In this document: in pieces, positions 26,338 through 34,196 of the stretch
How positions within the stretch are numbered: the first letter of the stretch is position 1
Layout: every line of letters begins with the position of its first letter
From: JAWKTM01 sp041399085
GTDB lineage: Bacteria; Planctomycetota; Planctomycetia; Pirellulales; Pirellulaceae
NCBI GenBank assembly: GCA_041399085.1
Contig: JAWKTM010000019.1
Span: forward strand, 46,286 to 110,285
Direction: 5' to 3'
Length of the DNA: 64,000 bases
Made by a program: the position numbers and the translations under genes
The notes under the pieces: generated by a model
The model's database searches: none
Told to the model about the DNA's origin: nothing
Seen by the model: the letters and a program-made list of their open reading frames with translations, nothing else

Positions 26338-28059
26338 ATGCAAAAGCTGATGCCGGCCGCCATACTAGTGCTCCTCGTCGTTGGCGGACTACTGCCACTG
26401 AAAAGGGCTTTCTGGCCAAGTCGCTTTCAGCAATTACTCCGTCGCGCAAGCGCCGATCTCATGGCCAGCCGCTGGGACGCGGCTGAAAGGCACGCCAAGG
26501 AAGCTCTTGAATTAGCTCCAGATCATCCGGCGGCACTCTTGATTGCTGGTCAAGCCGCATCGCGACTGAAGCGAGATAGCGACGCAATTCACCGCTTTCA
26601 ATCCGTTACCGAAACTCGCGACGCCGCTCGTGTCGAGGCTGCTTTTTGGGCAGGAAAGCGGCTCATGCAGACCGGGCGCGCGTCCCAGGCCGAGGAGTAT
26701 TTTCGGCTGGCGCTGAAACATGACCCTTCTCATTTGCAGTCGAATTCGTTTCTTGCGGAGCTTCTACAACATCAAGGGCGTAGTTGGGAATCGCTCCCGT
26801 TTCTTCGACGCGAACTACTAGAAGGGCATGTGGCGAAGAGCCATATAATCATGCTTGGCGCCCTAGATACGGCATTTTCCGAGGATTACCAGTTCGTTGA
26901 GAACTGCTTGGTTGCAGACCCGTCCCATCGCCTTGTTTTGCTCGGACGAGCTCGAATGGACTTGGCAAATAGCAAGCTGGACAGGGCCGAGGCCCAGCTC
27001 CGAGACATTCTCGCGACCCATCCTGAGTCCATTGAAGCACAGGCCCGTTTGGGCACAATATTGTTGAACAGCACAACGGACGACGGCTTCCTAGAATGGC
27101 AGCAAAACCTGCCACCGAATGCCGACAGTCATCCCGAAATTTGGCATTTGCGAGGTCAGTGGGCACGTCGAAACGGGCAACTCCGGGCAGCAACTCGCTG
27201 CTTTCTCGAAGCTCTGTCGCTAGACCCTAACCATGGTGGTGCGACGTTTCAACTGTCACAGTTGTTGCACTTGGAAGGCCACGAAGAGGTAGCGGAAAGT
27301 TTGGCTCGGCGCTCGCAGAAGCTTTCGCAGTTGCGATATCTGCTAATGGAACTCCGATTCAGCTATGACGTGGAGATGGTACGAAAGACCGTCGACCTTC
27401 TGGATGAGTTGGGCCGACCACTTGAGGCGGCAGGTTGGTGTTGGATTCTGCAACAGTGGAACTCGGGGCACGAACGTTGGGCCGCGAATCGACTGCGAGA
27501 ATTGCACGACCACCTTCCAGACGACGGAAGTCTTACTTTGGCCGCTGGAAGGTTGACCGCTGATATCGATCGGCACGCCTATCCTTTACCCGACTACGAA
27601 TTGGTTGCGAAAACGGAAGTGGATCGTGAGATCGCCGGCGTCGAGTCCACAAGCGTCGCGTTCGTTGAGGTCGCTCGCGATGTGGGCATTGACTTCCGGT
27701 ATTTCAACGGCACGACAGCGACCACTGGATTGGAGCACATCCTGCAAGCAACTGGGGGCGGAATTGGTGTAATTGATTTCGATCTGGACCGCTGGCCTGA
27801 CATATACTTCACGCAAAGTGGACCGTTTCCAATTGTTTCCGGGCAGTCCGATTACAAGAACCAATTGTTTCGCAACAATGGCAATGGAACGTTTTCCGAG
27901 GTCGGTTCCCTCGCATTCTTGGATAACACGGACTTTAGTCAAGGTATTGCCGTTGGCGACTTTGACAACGACGGATTTCCCGATGTGTACGTGGCGAATT
28001 TCGGCCGTAATGCTCTCTATAAAAACATGGGGGATGGTACTTACGAACGTTACGAGTAG
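26338..28059 (+). CDS. TPR and FG-GAP repeat protein (CRTAC1-like), N-terminal part
   Basis: An N-terminal hydrophobic anchor (MPAAILVLLVVGGLLPL) is followed by TPR repeats (about 35-330, for example WDAAERHAKEALELAPDHPA and later AEEYFRLALKHDPSHLQ). From about 440, FG-GAP/VCBS-type repeats begin, with calcium-loop-like DFDLDRWPDIYF and GDFDNDGFPDVYVANFG. The frame stops at 28059, but the same protein continues in other frames to 29265. Planctomycetes carry many such TPR-CRTAC1 proteins beside DUF1559 genes; they are exported, and their role is unknown. Here the gene is broken in its beta-propeller half. Confidence 0.85.
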   Translation: MQKLMPAAILVLLVVGGLLPLKRAFWPSRFQQLLRRASADLMASRWDAAERHAKEALELAPDHPAALLIAGQAASRLKRDSDAIHRFQSVTETRDAARVEAAFWAGKRLMQTGRASQAEEYFRLALKHDPSHLQSNSFLAELLQHQGRSWESLPFLRRELLEGHVAKSHIIMLGALDTAFSEDYQFVENCLVADPSHRLVLLGRARMDLANSKLDRAEAQLRDILATHPESIEAQARLGTILLNSTTDDGFLEWQQNLPPNADSHPEIWHLRGQWARRNGQLRAATRCFLEALSLDPNHGGATFQLSQLLHLEGHEEVAESLARRSQKLSQLRYLLMELRFSYDVEMVRKTVDLLDELGRPLEAAGWCWILQQWNSGHERWAANRLRELHDHLPDDGSLTLAAGRLTADIDRHAYPLPDYELVAKTEVDREIAGVESTSVAFVEVARDVGIDFRYFNGTTATTGLEHILQATGGGIGVIDFDLDRWPDIYFTQSGPFPIVSGQSDYKNQLFRNNGNGTFSEVGSLAFLDNTDFSQGIAVGDFDNDGFPDVYVANFGRNALYKNMGDGTYERYE

Positions 28060-29265
28060 CTCTGGTGTCGCGGGAAATCACTGGACAACGAGTTGCATGA
28101 TTGGTGACTTGAGCGGTGACGGAGATCCAGAGATATATGCTGTAAGTTATGCGATCATGGACGAAGTGTTGGCGATGAAATGCAAGCATGAAGGCAGGCC
28201 TGCGACCTCCGCCCTAACTCTGCTAACCGCGGACCAAGACTGTTGTTTAGCAATCTTGGTAACGGAGAATTCGCAAACGTAACAGCGAATTGCGGAATCA
28301 TTGCAGCCGATGGAAAGGGGCTTGAAGTTATTGCCGCCGATTTCTGAAATCGGGGCCAACTGGACGTTTTCATTGCCAATGACACCTCGGCAAATTTTCT
28401 GTTTCTGAATGAGACCGTCTCTCCCAAAGTGGCACCAACGTTTAGAGAGCAGGCGATTGTGTCCGGAGTCGGTTATGACGAGGTTGGTAACTTGCAAGCC
28501 TGCATGGGAGTGGCGGCAGGCGATGCTAATGGCGACGAGTTGCTGGACCTGTTTGTCACGAATTTCTACGCGGAGTCCAATGTACTCTACTTGCAGAATG
28601 AGTCTCACACTTTTGTCGATACAACTCGTCAAGCGCGGCTGCGAGACCCAGGGTTTCTCATGTTGGGGTTTGGAACTCAATTCGTCGACGGTGATCTTGA
28701 CGGCTGGCAGGACTTGATCATCACTAATGGACATATTGATCTGACATTTGCCCACGGTAAATTTGATCGAATGTCCCCACAGTGGCATGCGGAATGCTGG
28801 CGGCGGCTGGTTTAATGAGGTGAATTCGACCAACTTCGCCCTACTTTAACGGTCGTTACTTTTGGTCGCGCATTGGCCAAGTTGGACTGAATCGTGACGG
28901 TCGCGAGGATGTGTGTATTTCCCACCCGGACGCCCGCCGCGCTGTTGACAAATAGATCGGAGTCCGGCAATTTCCTCGCGGTGCAACTGCGCGGCACGGT
29001 AGGCTCGCGCGACGCGATTGGAAGCAGGGTTACTGTTGAAGCCGGCGGGAGGCGCTGGACTCAGCAGTTAGTCGGCGGAGATGGATATCATGTCAGTAAC
29101 CATCGCCAATTGGTCTTTGGGTTGGGTGATTGCGATGCGATTGATCGTCTGACCGTGCGCTGGCCGTCTGGATTAGTTCAGGAATTCAACAATCTTGGAT
29201 GCAATCAGACCGTGTTGCTCGTGGAAGGACGCAATCGGTTACGGAGCTTCGCGATCGGTGAGTAG
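28060..29265 (+). pseudogene. CRTAC1-like gene, frameshifted C-terminal part with UnbV domain
   Basis: Coherent pieces follow in order: NHWTTSCMIGDLSGDGDPEI near 28078-28136 in the +1 frame; LLFSNLGNGEFANVTANCGI near 28240-28300; LDVFIANDTSANFLFLNE near 28355-28410, preceded by an in-frame TGA at 28345-28347; CMGVAAGDANGDELLDLFV near 28500-28560; and an ASPIC/UnbV-type ending near 28940-29250 with RDAIGSRVTVEAGGRRWTQQ and LTVRWPSGLVQEF. At least four changes are needed to join the pieces. Together with the upstream frame this would make one protein of about 970 residues. Confidence 0.75.
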
Positions 29266-29333
29266 CAGTCGCTCGAGATACCAGTCTGCGCGGGCTAACT
29301 GATCAGCAGTCGTTCGGACGATTTTCACAAACA

Positions 29334-30248
29334 TCACGTCTTCCAATCCAAACCAATGTCCAACCAGGGGGCGGCGTGGGTGAGGGCACCGACGCTGATG
29401 CGGTCGACGCCGGTTTCAGCGACGGCGCGGATGGTGTTTAGGTTGATGCCGCCGGAGGCTTCTAGTTGGACGTCTGGGGCTTCCGCGTCTCGTAGGCGGA
29501 CGGCTTGGGTCAGTTGCTCCGGGGCCATGTTATCGAGCAAAACGATGTCGGGGCGAACCGGTAAGACTTCGCGGAATTGATCCAGCGTGTCGACTTCAAT
29601 CTCGATGATCGTGCTAGAGGAGCCCGAGCCGAGTTGTTGTTGGACGAACTCACGCGCTCGCGTGACGGCCTTGGACAACGGCCCCGAATGACCGGCGATT
29701 GCCAGATGGTTGTCCTTAATTAAAACAGCGTCGTACAGGCCCGTGCGATGATTGCGTCCACCGCCGCATCGCACCGCATACTTTTCCAAATGGCGCCAGC
29801 CCGGCGTCGTCTTTCGCGTATCGTAAATTGTGGCTTTTGTCCCCGCGATTCGATCGACGTATTCGCGCGTCAACGAGGCGATGCCCGACAGTTTGCAAAG
29901 CAGATTCAGCGCCACGCGTTCGCCCGTCAGCATATCTCGCGCGGTCCCCGAATAACTAGCCAACGAGACACCTGGCGCCAGTGAATCTCCGTCGGCCAAA
30001 TAAGCCTGCCAAGCGACGTTCAAATCCATTTCTTCACAGGCAATTTTTGCGGCTTGCAAACCACAGGCGATGCCCGTTTGACGAGCGACGAAGGCCGCCT
30101 CGCCCGAAATGTCACGAGCGATTAGGGCCGCCGTGGTTAAATCATGGCCTCGGTCCAGATCCTCGCTCACGGCTTGCCGGACGATTCGACGGCAGTCTTC
30201 TTCGAGCTGCGAGTCCCACTGAATTTGTCGGAAATCTCGGGTTGTCAT
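29334..30248 (-). CDS. nadC: Nicotinate-nucleotide pyrophosphorylase (carboxylating)
   Basis: This protein converts quinolinate and PRPP to nicotinate mononucleotide in NAD synthesis. Diagnostic motifs are DTRKTTPGWRHLEKYAVRCG followed by GGRNHRTGLYDAVLIKDNH in the barrel domain, then IEIEVDTLDQF, and LEASGGINLNTIRAVAETGV near the C-terminus. The length (304 residues from 30248) is normal. A GTG at 30290 would add 14 unlikely residues, and neither start has a clear ribosome site. It is convergent with the broken CRTAC1-like gene and divergent from the DUF1549 gene. Confidence 0.95.
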   Translation of the reverse strand: MTTRDFRQIQWDSQLEEDCRRIVRQAVSEDLDRGHDLTTAALIARDISGEAAFVARQTGIACGLQAAKIACEEMDLNVAWQAYLADGDSLAPGVSLASYSGTARDMLTGERVALNLLCKLSGIASLTREYVDRIAGTKATIYDTRKTTPGWRHLEKYAVRCGGGRNHRTGLYDAVLIKDNHLAIAGHSGPLSKAVTRAREFVQQQLGSGSSSTIIEIEVDTLDQFREVLPVRPDIVLLDNMAPEQLTQAVRLRDAEAPDVQLEASGGINLNTIRAVAETGVDRISVGALTHAAPWLDIGLDWKT

Positions 30249-30523
30249 GGAGGCGACGTTGGTTGGTGAAGGGGTGCCGATTGTCGTCACGCGACGGACT
30301 TCCAGCCGCGGACATCACGAAAATCACTGGGGTTTTATTGGTTCTTCCAATCGCGACGGAATCGTTCCTTTGGCGGCAAGTCCAGAAGCGGTGCGATCCA
30401 GATCAGTTTCGGCAGCATTCTTGAAATTCAATTCCATTGATGCGATAATCCGCTCCAAGGTCTGACACCTCTAAGGACGGTTCAATTTCCGTTGCCTACC
30501 AGTTTAAGGGAAGGGACAACCTA
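30249..30523. other. Divergent intergenic region, nadC / DUF1549 gene
   Basis: No gene was recognised in these 275 bases. Promoters for both flanking genes are expected. An aaggga stretch at about 30508-30513 lies near the start of the downstream gene. Confidence 0.35.
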
Positions 30524-31138
30524 ATGCGCTTGACCACGCCCGCCGCGGCCCTCCTCCTGGCCGCACTGCTCGCGCCCGCCTCGTTTCACTCACTCCAAGC
30601 TGACGAAAAACAACAACCGCCGGGACTGGGAGACCCCGGCAAGCTAGTTTCCATCGCCTTGGAAACTGGTCGCCAAGTGGACGGCAGCTTCGTCGTCGCC
30701 GGCCGTGACGCCGCTCAACAGTTGGTTGTCACCGGTTCGTATGACAGCGGTCAGACGCGGGATTTGACCCGCGCCGTGAAGTATACCGCGTCGCCCGACG
30801 GCATCGTGACCGTCGATGAAAATGGCTACGTTCGCCCCGTTGCCGAAGGTGAAGCGACAATTCATGTCGCGTCGCCGGAAGGTCCCGATGCCACCACCAA
30901 GGTGAAGGTGACGAACATTGAGCAAGACTTGCCGGTGAATTTTCCGAACCAAATCGTGCCGGTGTTTACCAAGTATGGATGCAACAGCGGTGGTTGCCAC
31001 GGCAAGTCGGGCGGCCAGAACGGTTTTGCTCTCTCGTTGTTGGGCTTCGAGCCGACCGAGGATTTCGAGTATCTGGTGAAGGAAGCCCGTGGGCGTCGGT
31101 TGTTTCCGGCCGCTCCCGACGCAGCCTGCTGCTGTTGA
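30524..31138 (+). CDS. DUF1549/DUF1553 exported protein, N-terminal part
   Basis: The frame opens with a signal peptide (MRLTTPAAALLLAALLAPAS) and a bacterial Ig-like (Big_2-type) domain at about 40-135 (DENGYVRPVAEGEATIHVAS). It ends with a cytochrome-like site GCNSGGCHGKSGG near 155-167 and then LFPAAPD. At 31123 the frame breaks: the sequence gacgcagcctg lacks one base relative to the gacgccagcctg needed to read DASLLLLKATA. Everything after PD in this frame (AACCC, stop) is therefore spurious. The rest of the protein continues in the next frame to 33024. Confidence 0.85.
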   Translation: MRLTTPAAALLLAALLAPASFHSLQADEKQQPPGLGDPGKLVSIALETGRQVDGSFVVAGRDAAQQLVVTGSYDSGQTRDLTRAVKYTASPDGIVTVDENGYVRPVAEGEATIHVASPEGPDATTKVKVTNIEQDLPVNFPNQIVPVFTKYGCNSGGCHGKSGGQNGFALSLLGFEPTEDFEYLVKEARGRRLFPAAPDAACCC

Positions 31139-33024
31139 AGGCCACGGCTCGGTTGCCGCACGGTGGCGGTCATCGAATCGAATACGATTCGCCTGGTTAT
31201 CGATTGATGCGACGTTGGATCGAGCAGGGCATGCCTTACGGCAACGATACGGACCCGGTGGTCACTCGCATCTCGGTGTTCCCAGAAGAGCGGTTGATGG
31301 GCCGCGAGAGTTCGCAGCAGTTGGTCGTCGTGGCTCTGGCCAGCAGCGACGGCTCGGCGGAAGACGTTACGCGGATGACTCAATTCGACTCGAACGATAC
31401 CGAAATGGCCGAAGCCAGCGTTACCGGTTTGGTGACGACGGCTCAGTTGACTGGCAGCGTGGCTGTGATGGCTCGCTATCAAGGTCACGTCGGCGTGTTT
31501 CGAGCGACGGTGCCGCTGGGCATCGAAGTCAAGAATCTGCCGGTGGCGAGCAATTTCATCGACCAGGAAGTGTTCAAGAAGCTGACGTCGTTGGGCTTAC
31601 CGGCTTCGGCGATCGCGGACGACGCGACCTTCCTGCGACGGGTAACGATCGACATCGCTGGTCGTCTGCCGACGCTGGAAGAATCCGAGGCGTTCCTGGC
31701 GGACGGCACAACCGACCGACGCGCGAAGGCCATCGATCGGCTGCTGGATAGCACGGATTACGCCGAGTACTTCGCGAACAAATGGAACGCGATCTTGCGG
31801 AACAAGCGTCGGCAAACGCAGGACCGCATCGCGACGTTTGCCTTTCACGACTGGATTCGGAGCAGCTTGCATGAGAACAAGCCTTTCGACCAATTCGTGC
31901 GTGAGGTGCTGACGGCAACTGGCGAACCAGGCAAGAATCCGCCGGTAGCTTGGTACCGTGAAGTCAAGGACCAATCGGCTCAGGTCGAGGATACGGCTCA
32001 GTTGTTCCTTGGTTTGCGTATTCAATGTGCCCGCTGCCACCACCATCCGTTTGAGAAGTGGAGCCAGCAGGACTATTACGGGTTTGCCGCTTTCTTCTCG
32101 CGGGTTGGTCGCAAGAAAGGCACGATTGCAAACACGGACCGAATCTATCATCAGCGCGGCGTCGCCCAGGCTCAAAACCCAAAGACCGGCGAGCAAGTGA
32201 AGCCGACCGGATTGGGGTCGCCAGCCGAAGAAGTCGGACCGGAGGACGATCCTCGCCACAAGTTGGTGGACTGGATGGCCGCCGATGACAATCCGTTCTT
32301 CGCGTATGCGTTGGTGAATCGTTATTGGAAGCATTTCTTCGGGCGGGGTTTGGTCGATCCCGAAGACGACATGCGGGTGACGAATCCGGCGACGAATCCG
32401 GCTCTGCTGGAAGCGTTGGCTCAGGATTTCATTAAGCACGATTTCGATTTGAAGCACTTGGTGCGGACGATCTGCAATTCGCAGGTTTACCAATTGAGCG
32501 CCGAGCCGAACGCTTGGAATCAGAACGACAAGCAGAATTTCTCGCGCTACTATCCGCAACGATTGAACGCCGAAGTGTTGCTCGACGCGATCGATCAGGT
32601 GACGGGATCGCCGACGAATTTCGGCGGTCTGCCCAGCGGCACGCGTGCCGTTGAGTTGCCTGACAATGGTTTCACATCCTACTTCTTGACCGTCTTCGGG
32701 CGGCCGGAAGCGAGCAGCGCTTGCGAATGCGAGCGATCGGGTGAAGCGAATCTGGCTCAAAGCCTGCACTTGCTGAACTCTGCCGAGATTCAGGGCAAGC
32801 TGACTTCGGGCAGCGGCCGGGCGGCGAAGATGGCTGGCGACAAAGAACGCGACCATCAAACCAAGCTGCGCGAGTTGTACTTGCTGGCGTTCAGCCGCGA
32901 GCCGTCGCCCGAGGAGGCGGCAATCGCGCTGGCTCACATCGAGAAGAACGAGGATCCCAAGCGAGCTTACGAGGACATCGTTTGGGCTTTGATCAACACC
33001 AAAGAGTTCTTGTTCAATCACTAA
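31123..33024 (+). CDS. DUF1549/DUF1553 exported protein, C-terminal part
   Basis: This frame continues the protein after a one-base loss and reads LLLLKATARLPHGGGHRIEY, then a second Ig-like stretch. The DUF1549 region follows (IDQEVFKKLTSLGLPASAI; LRRVTIDIAGRLPTLEESEA), with a C-A-R-C-H site in LRIQCARCHHHPFEKWSQQD near 32020. The DUF1553 region follows from about 32240 (NPFFAYALVNRYWKHFFGRG; FNAEVLLDAIDQVTG-like). These paired domains are a planctomycete/verrucomicrobial family with possible heme sites and unknown activity. It is followed by two more exported genes on the same strand. The whole gene would encode about 834 residues. Confidence 0.88.
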   Translation, partial: SLLLLKATARLPHGGGHRIEYDSPGYRLMRRWIEQGMPYGNDTDPVVTRISVFPEERLMGRESSQQLVVVALASSDGSAEDVTRMTQFDSNDTEMAEASVTGLVTTAQLTGSVAVMARYQGHVGVFRATVPLGIEVKNLPVASNFIDQEVFKKLTSLGLPASAIADDATFLRRVTIDIAGRLPTLEESEAFLADGTTDRRAKAIDRLLDSTDYAEYFANKWNAILRNKRRQTQDRIATFAFHDWIRSSLHENKPFDQFVREVLTATGEPGKNPPVAWYREVKDQSAQVEDTAQLFLGLRIQCARCHHHPFEKWSQQDYYGFAAFFSRVGRKKGTIANTDRIYHQRGVAQAQNPKTGEQVKPTGLGSPAEEVGPEDDPRHKLVDWMAADDNPFFAYALVNRYWKHFFGRGLVDPEDDMRVTNPATNPALLEALAQDFIKHDFDLKHLVRTICNSQVYQLSAEPNAWNQNDKQNFSRYYPQRLNAEVLLDAIDQVTGSPTNFGGLPSGTRAVELPDNGFTSYFLTVFGRPEASSACECERSGEANLAQSLHLLNSAEIQGKLTSGSGRAAKMAGDKERDHQTKLRELYLLAFSREPSPEEAAIALAHIEKNEDPKRAYEDIVWALINTKEFLFNH

Positions 33025-33045
33025 AGAAAGCGACATGAGCGCGGT

Positions 33046-33077
33046 CTCGCCGCCTCGCAATTGCGCGGGGCGGCGAG
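33046..33077 (+). terminator. Hairpin after the DUF1549/1553 gene
   Basis: ctcgccgcc (33046-33054) pairs perfectly with ggcggcgag (33069-33077) around a 14-base loop, 22 bases after the stop codon. No T-run follows. The remaining bases up to the next gene at 33432 contain no recognised gene or repeat. Confidence 0.45.
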
Positions 33078-33431
33078 CCTCCTCTTCGCTCGCGAGATTC
33101 GCCACACGGGTTTGTCGAAGCAAAATTGCTTGATCCGTGTGGAACTAACTGCGAACTCGACTGCAAAGTTGAATTTCGAGTTGAATGAGCTTTGGTCGCG
33201 TTGGTCGCGAGACGAACCGCCAACCAAGTCGACAAGATTTTGTTTTTCCCGCCAAGGCGTCGAATTACAATACACGCTATGCATGGACGGCCCCGCCCAA
33301 TTGCCGTCGCTGATTAACGAGTGATCCATCGCGTTGCGGCGCGATATTCACGTCCCGTCTCCCAATTATCCCGCCTGTTTCCAGCTAGTCCCCATTGCTG
33401 GAGCTCTAGTCCCCTTGCGAGGAACCGCGTC

Positions 33432-34196
33432 ATGATCCGCTCATTGGCTCCGAACACGGCAGCTCGGCTAGTCACGGCTCGCTGGTTGGCCACGGCATTT
33501 ATCGCCGCTGGCTGGCTGGGAATGTTCGTGTCGCCCACTCGTGCCCAGCTTCCCACGACCCAGCTTGATTCCATCTTTCCGCCGGGCGGAAAGCAAGGAA
33601 CGTCGGTCGACGTCACCGTGCGTGGTGGAACTCAAGATGATGTGCGCGAATTGATCTTCTCGCATCCCGGCATCACGGCGGAGCAGAAAACCACGGAGCA
33701 TGAATTCCTTCCCGGACCGCGTCCGGTGGATGGTCAATTCACGGTGAAAATCGCCGCCAACGTCGCTCCCGGCACATACGAAGCTCGGGCGGTGGGTCGA
33801 TTCGGCGCCTCGAATCCACGTGCCTTTGTGGTTGGTTCCGAGGAAGAGTTGCAAGATGCCGGCCAGAATCGCACACCTGAGACGGCGATGGAGATTAAGC
33901 CTGGTCAAGTCGTCAACGGACGTGTGGACGGCAGCAACGTCGACTATTTCAAGCTGACTTTACAGCAAGGCCAGCGCATCCTGGTTGATTGCCTGGGCGA
34001 GCGAATCGATTCCAAGATCGACGGCACGCTAGTGATTCACGAGCCTTCGGGCCGAGTTGGTTACAATCCGCGACGTGGAAGGGCGCGATCCGGTGCTCGA
34101 TTTCACGGCTCCGGCGGCTGGAGAATATCTGATCGGCGTTTACGACTTCTTGTACGACGGCGGCGCGGATTACGTCTACCGTCTGTCCGTGCATGA
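33432..34196 (+). CDS. Exported pre-peptidase / Ig-like protein, N-terminal part
   Basis: The ATG at 33432 begins a signal peptide (WLATAFIAAGWLGMFVSPTRA) and a mature protein starting QLPTTQLDSIFPPGGKQGTS, the usual start of planctomycete pre-peptidase C-terminal (PPC) domain proteins. A PPC-type unit lies at about 140-210 (NGRVDGSNVDYFKLTLQQGQ). Near 34055-34060 the frame breaks after IHEPSGR; the following residues in this frame are arginine-rich noise up to 34196. The protein continues in the +1 frame. Confidence 0.8.
   Translation: MIRSLAPNTAARLVTARWLATAFIAAGWLGMFVSPTRAQLPTTQLDSIFPPGGKQGTSVDVTVRGGTQDDVRELIFSHPGITAEQKTTEHEFLPGPRPVDGQFTVKIAANVAPGTYEARAVGRFGASNPRAFVVGSEEELQDAGQNRTPETAMEIKPGQVVNGRVDGSNVDYFKLTLQQGQRILVDCLGERIDSKIDGTLVIHEPSGRVGYNPRRGRARSGARFHGSGGWRISDRRLRLLVRRRRGLRLPSVRA

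Noticed and set aside
31597..33123. 508-codon antisense frame over the DUF1549/1553 gene
   Set aside because: It overlaps a family with two C-x-x-C-H-like sites and strong homology; the antisense frame lacks any features.
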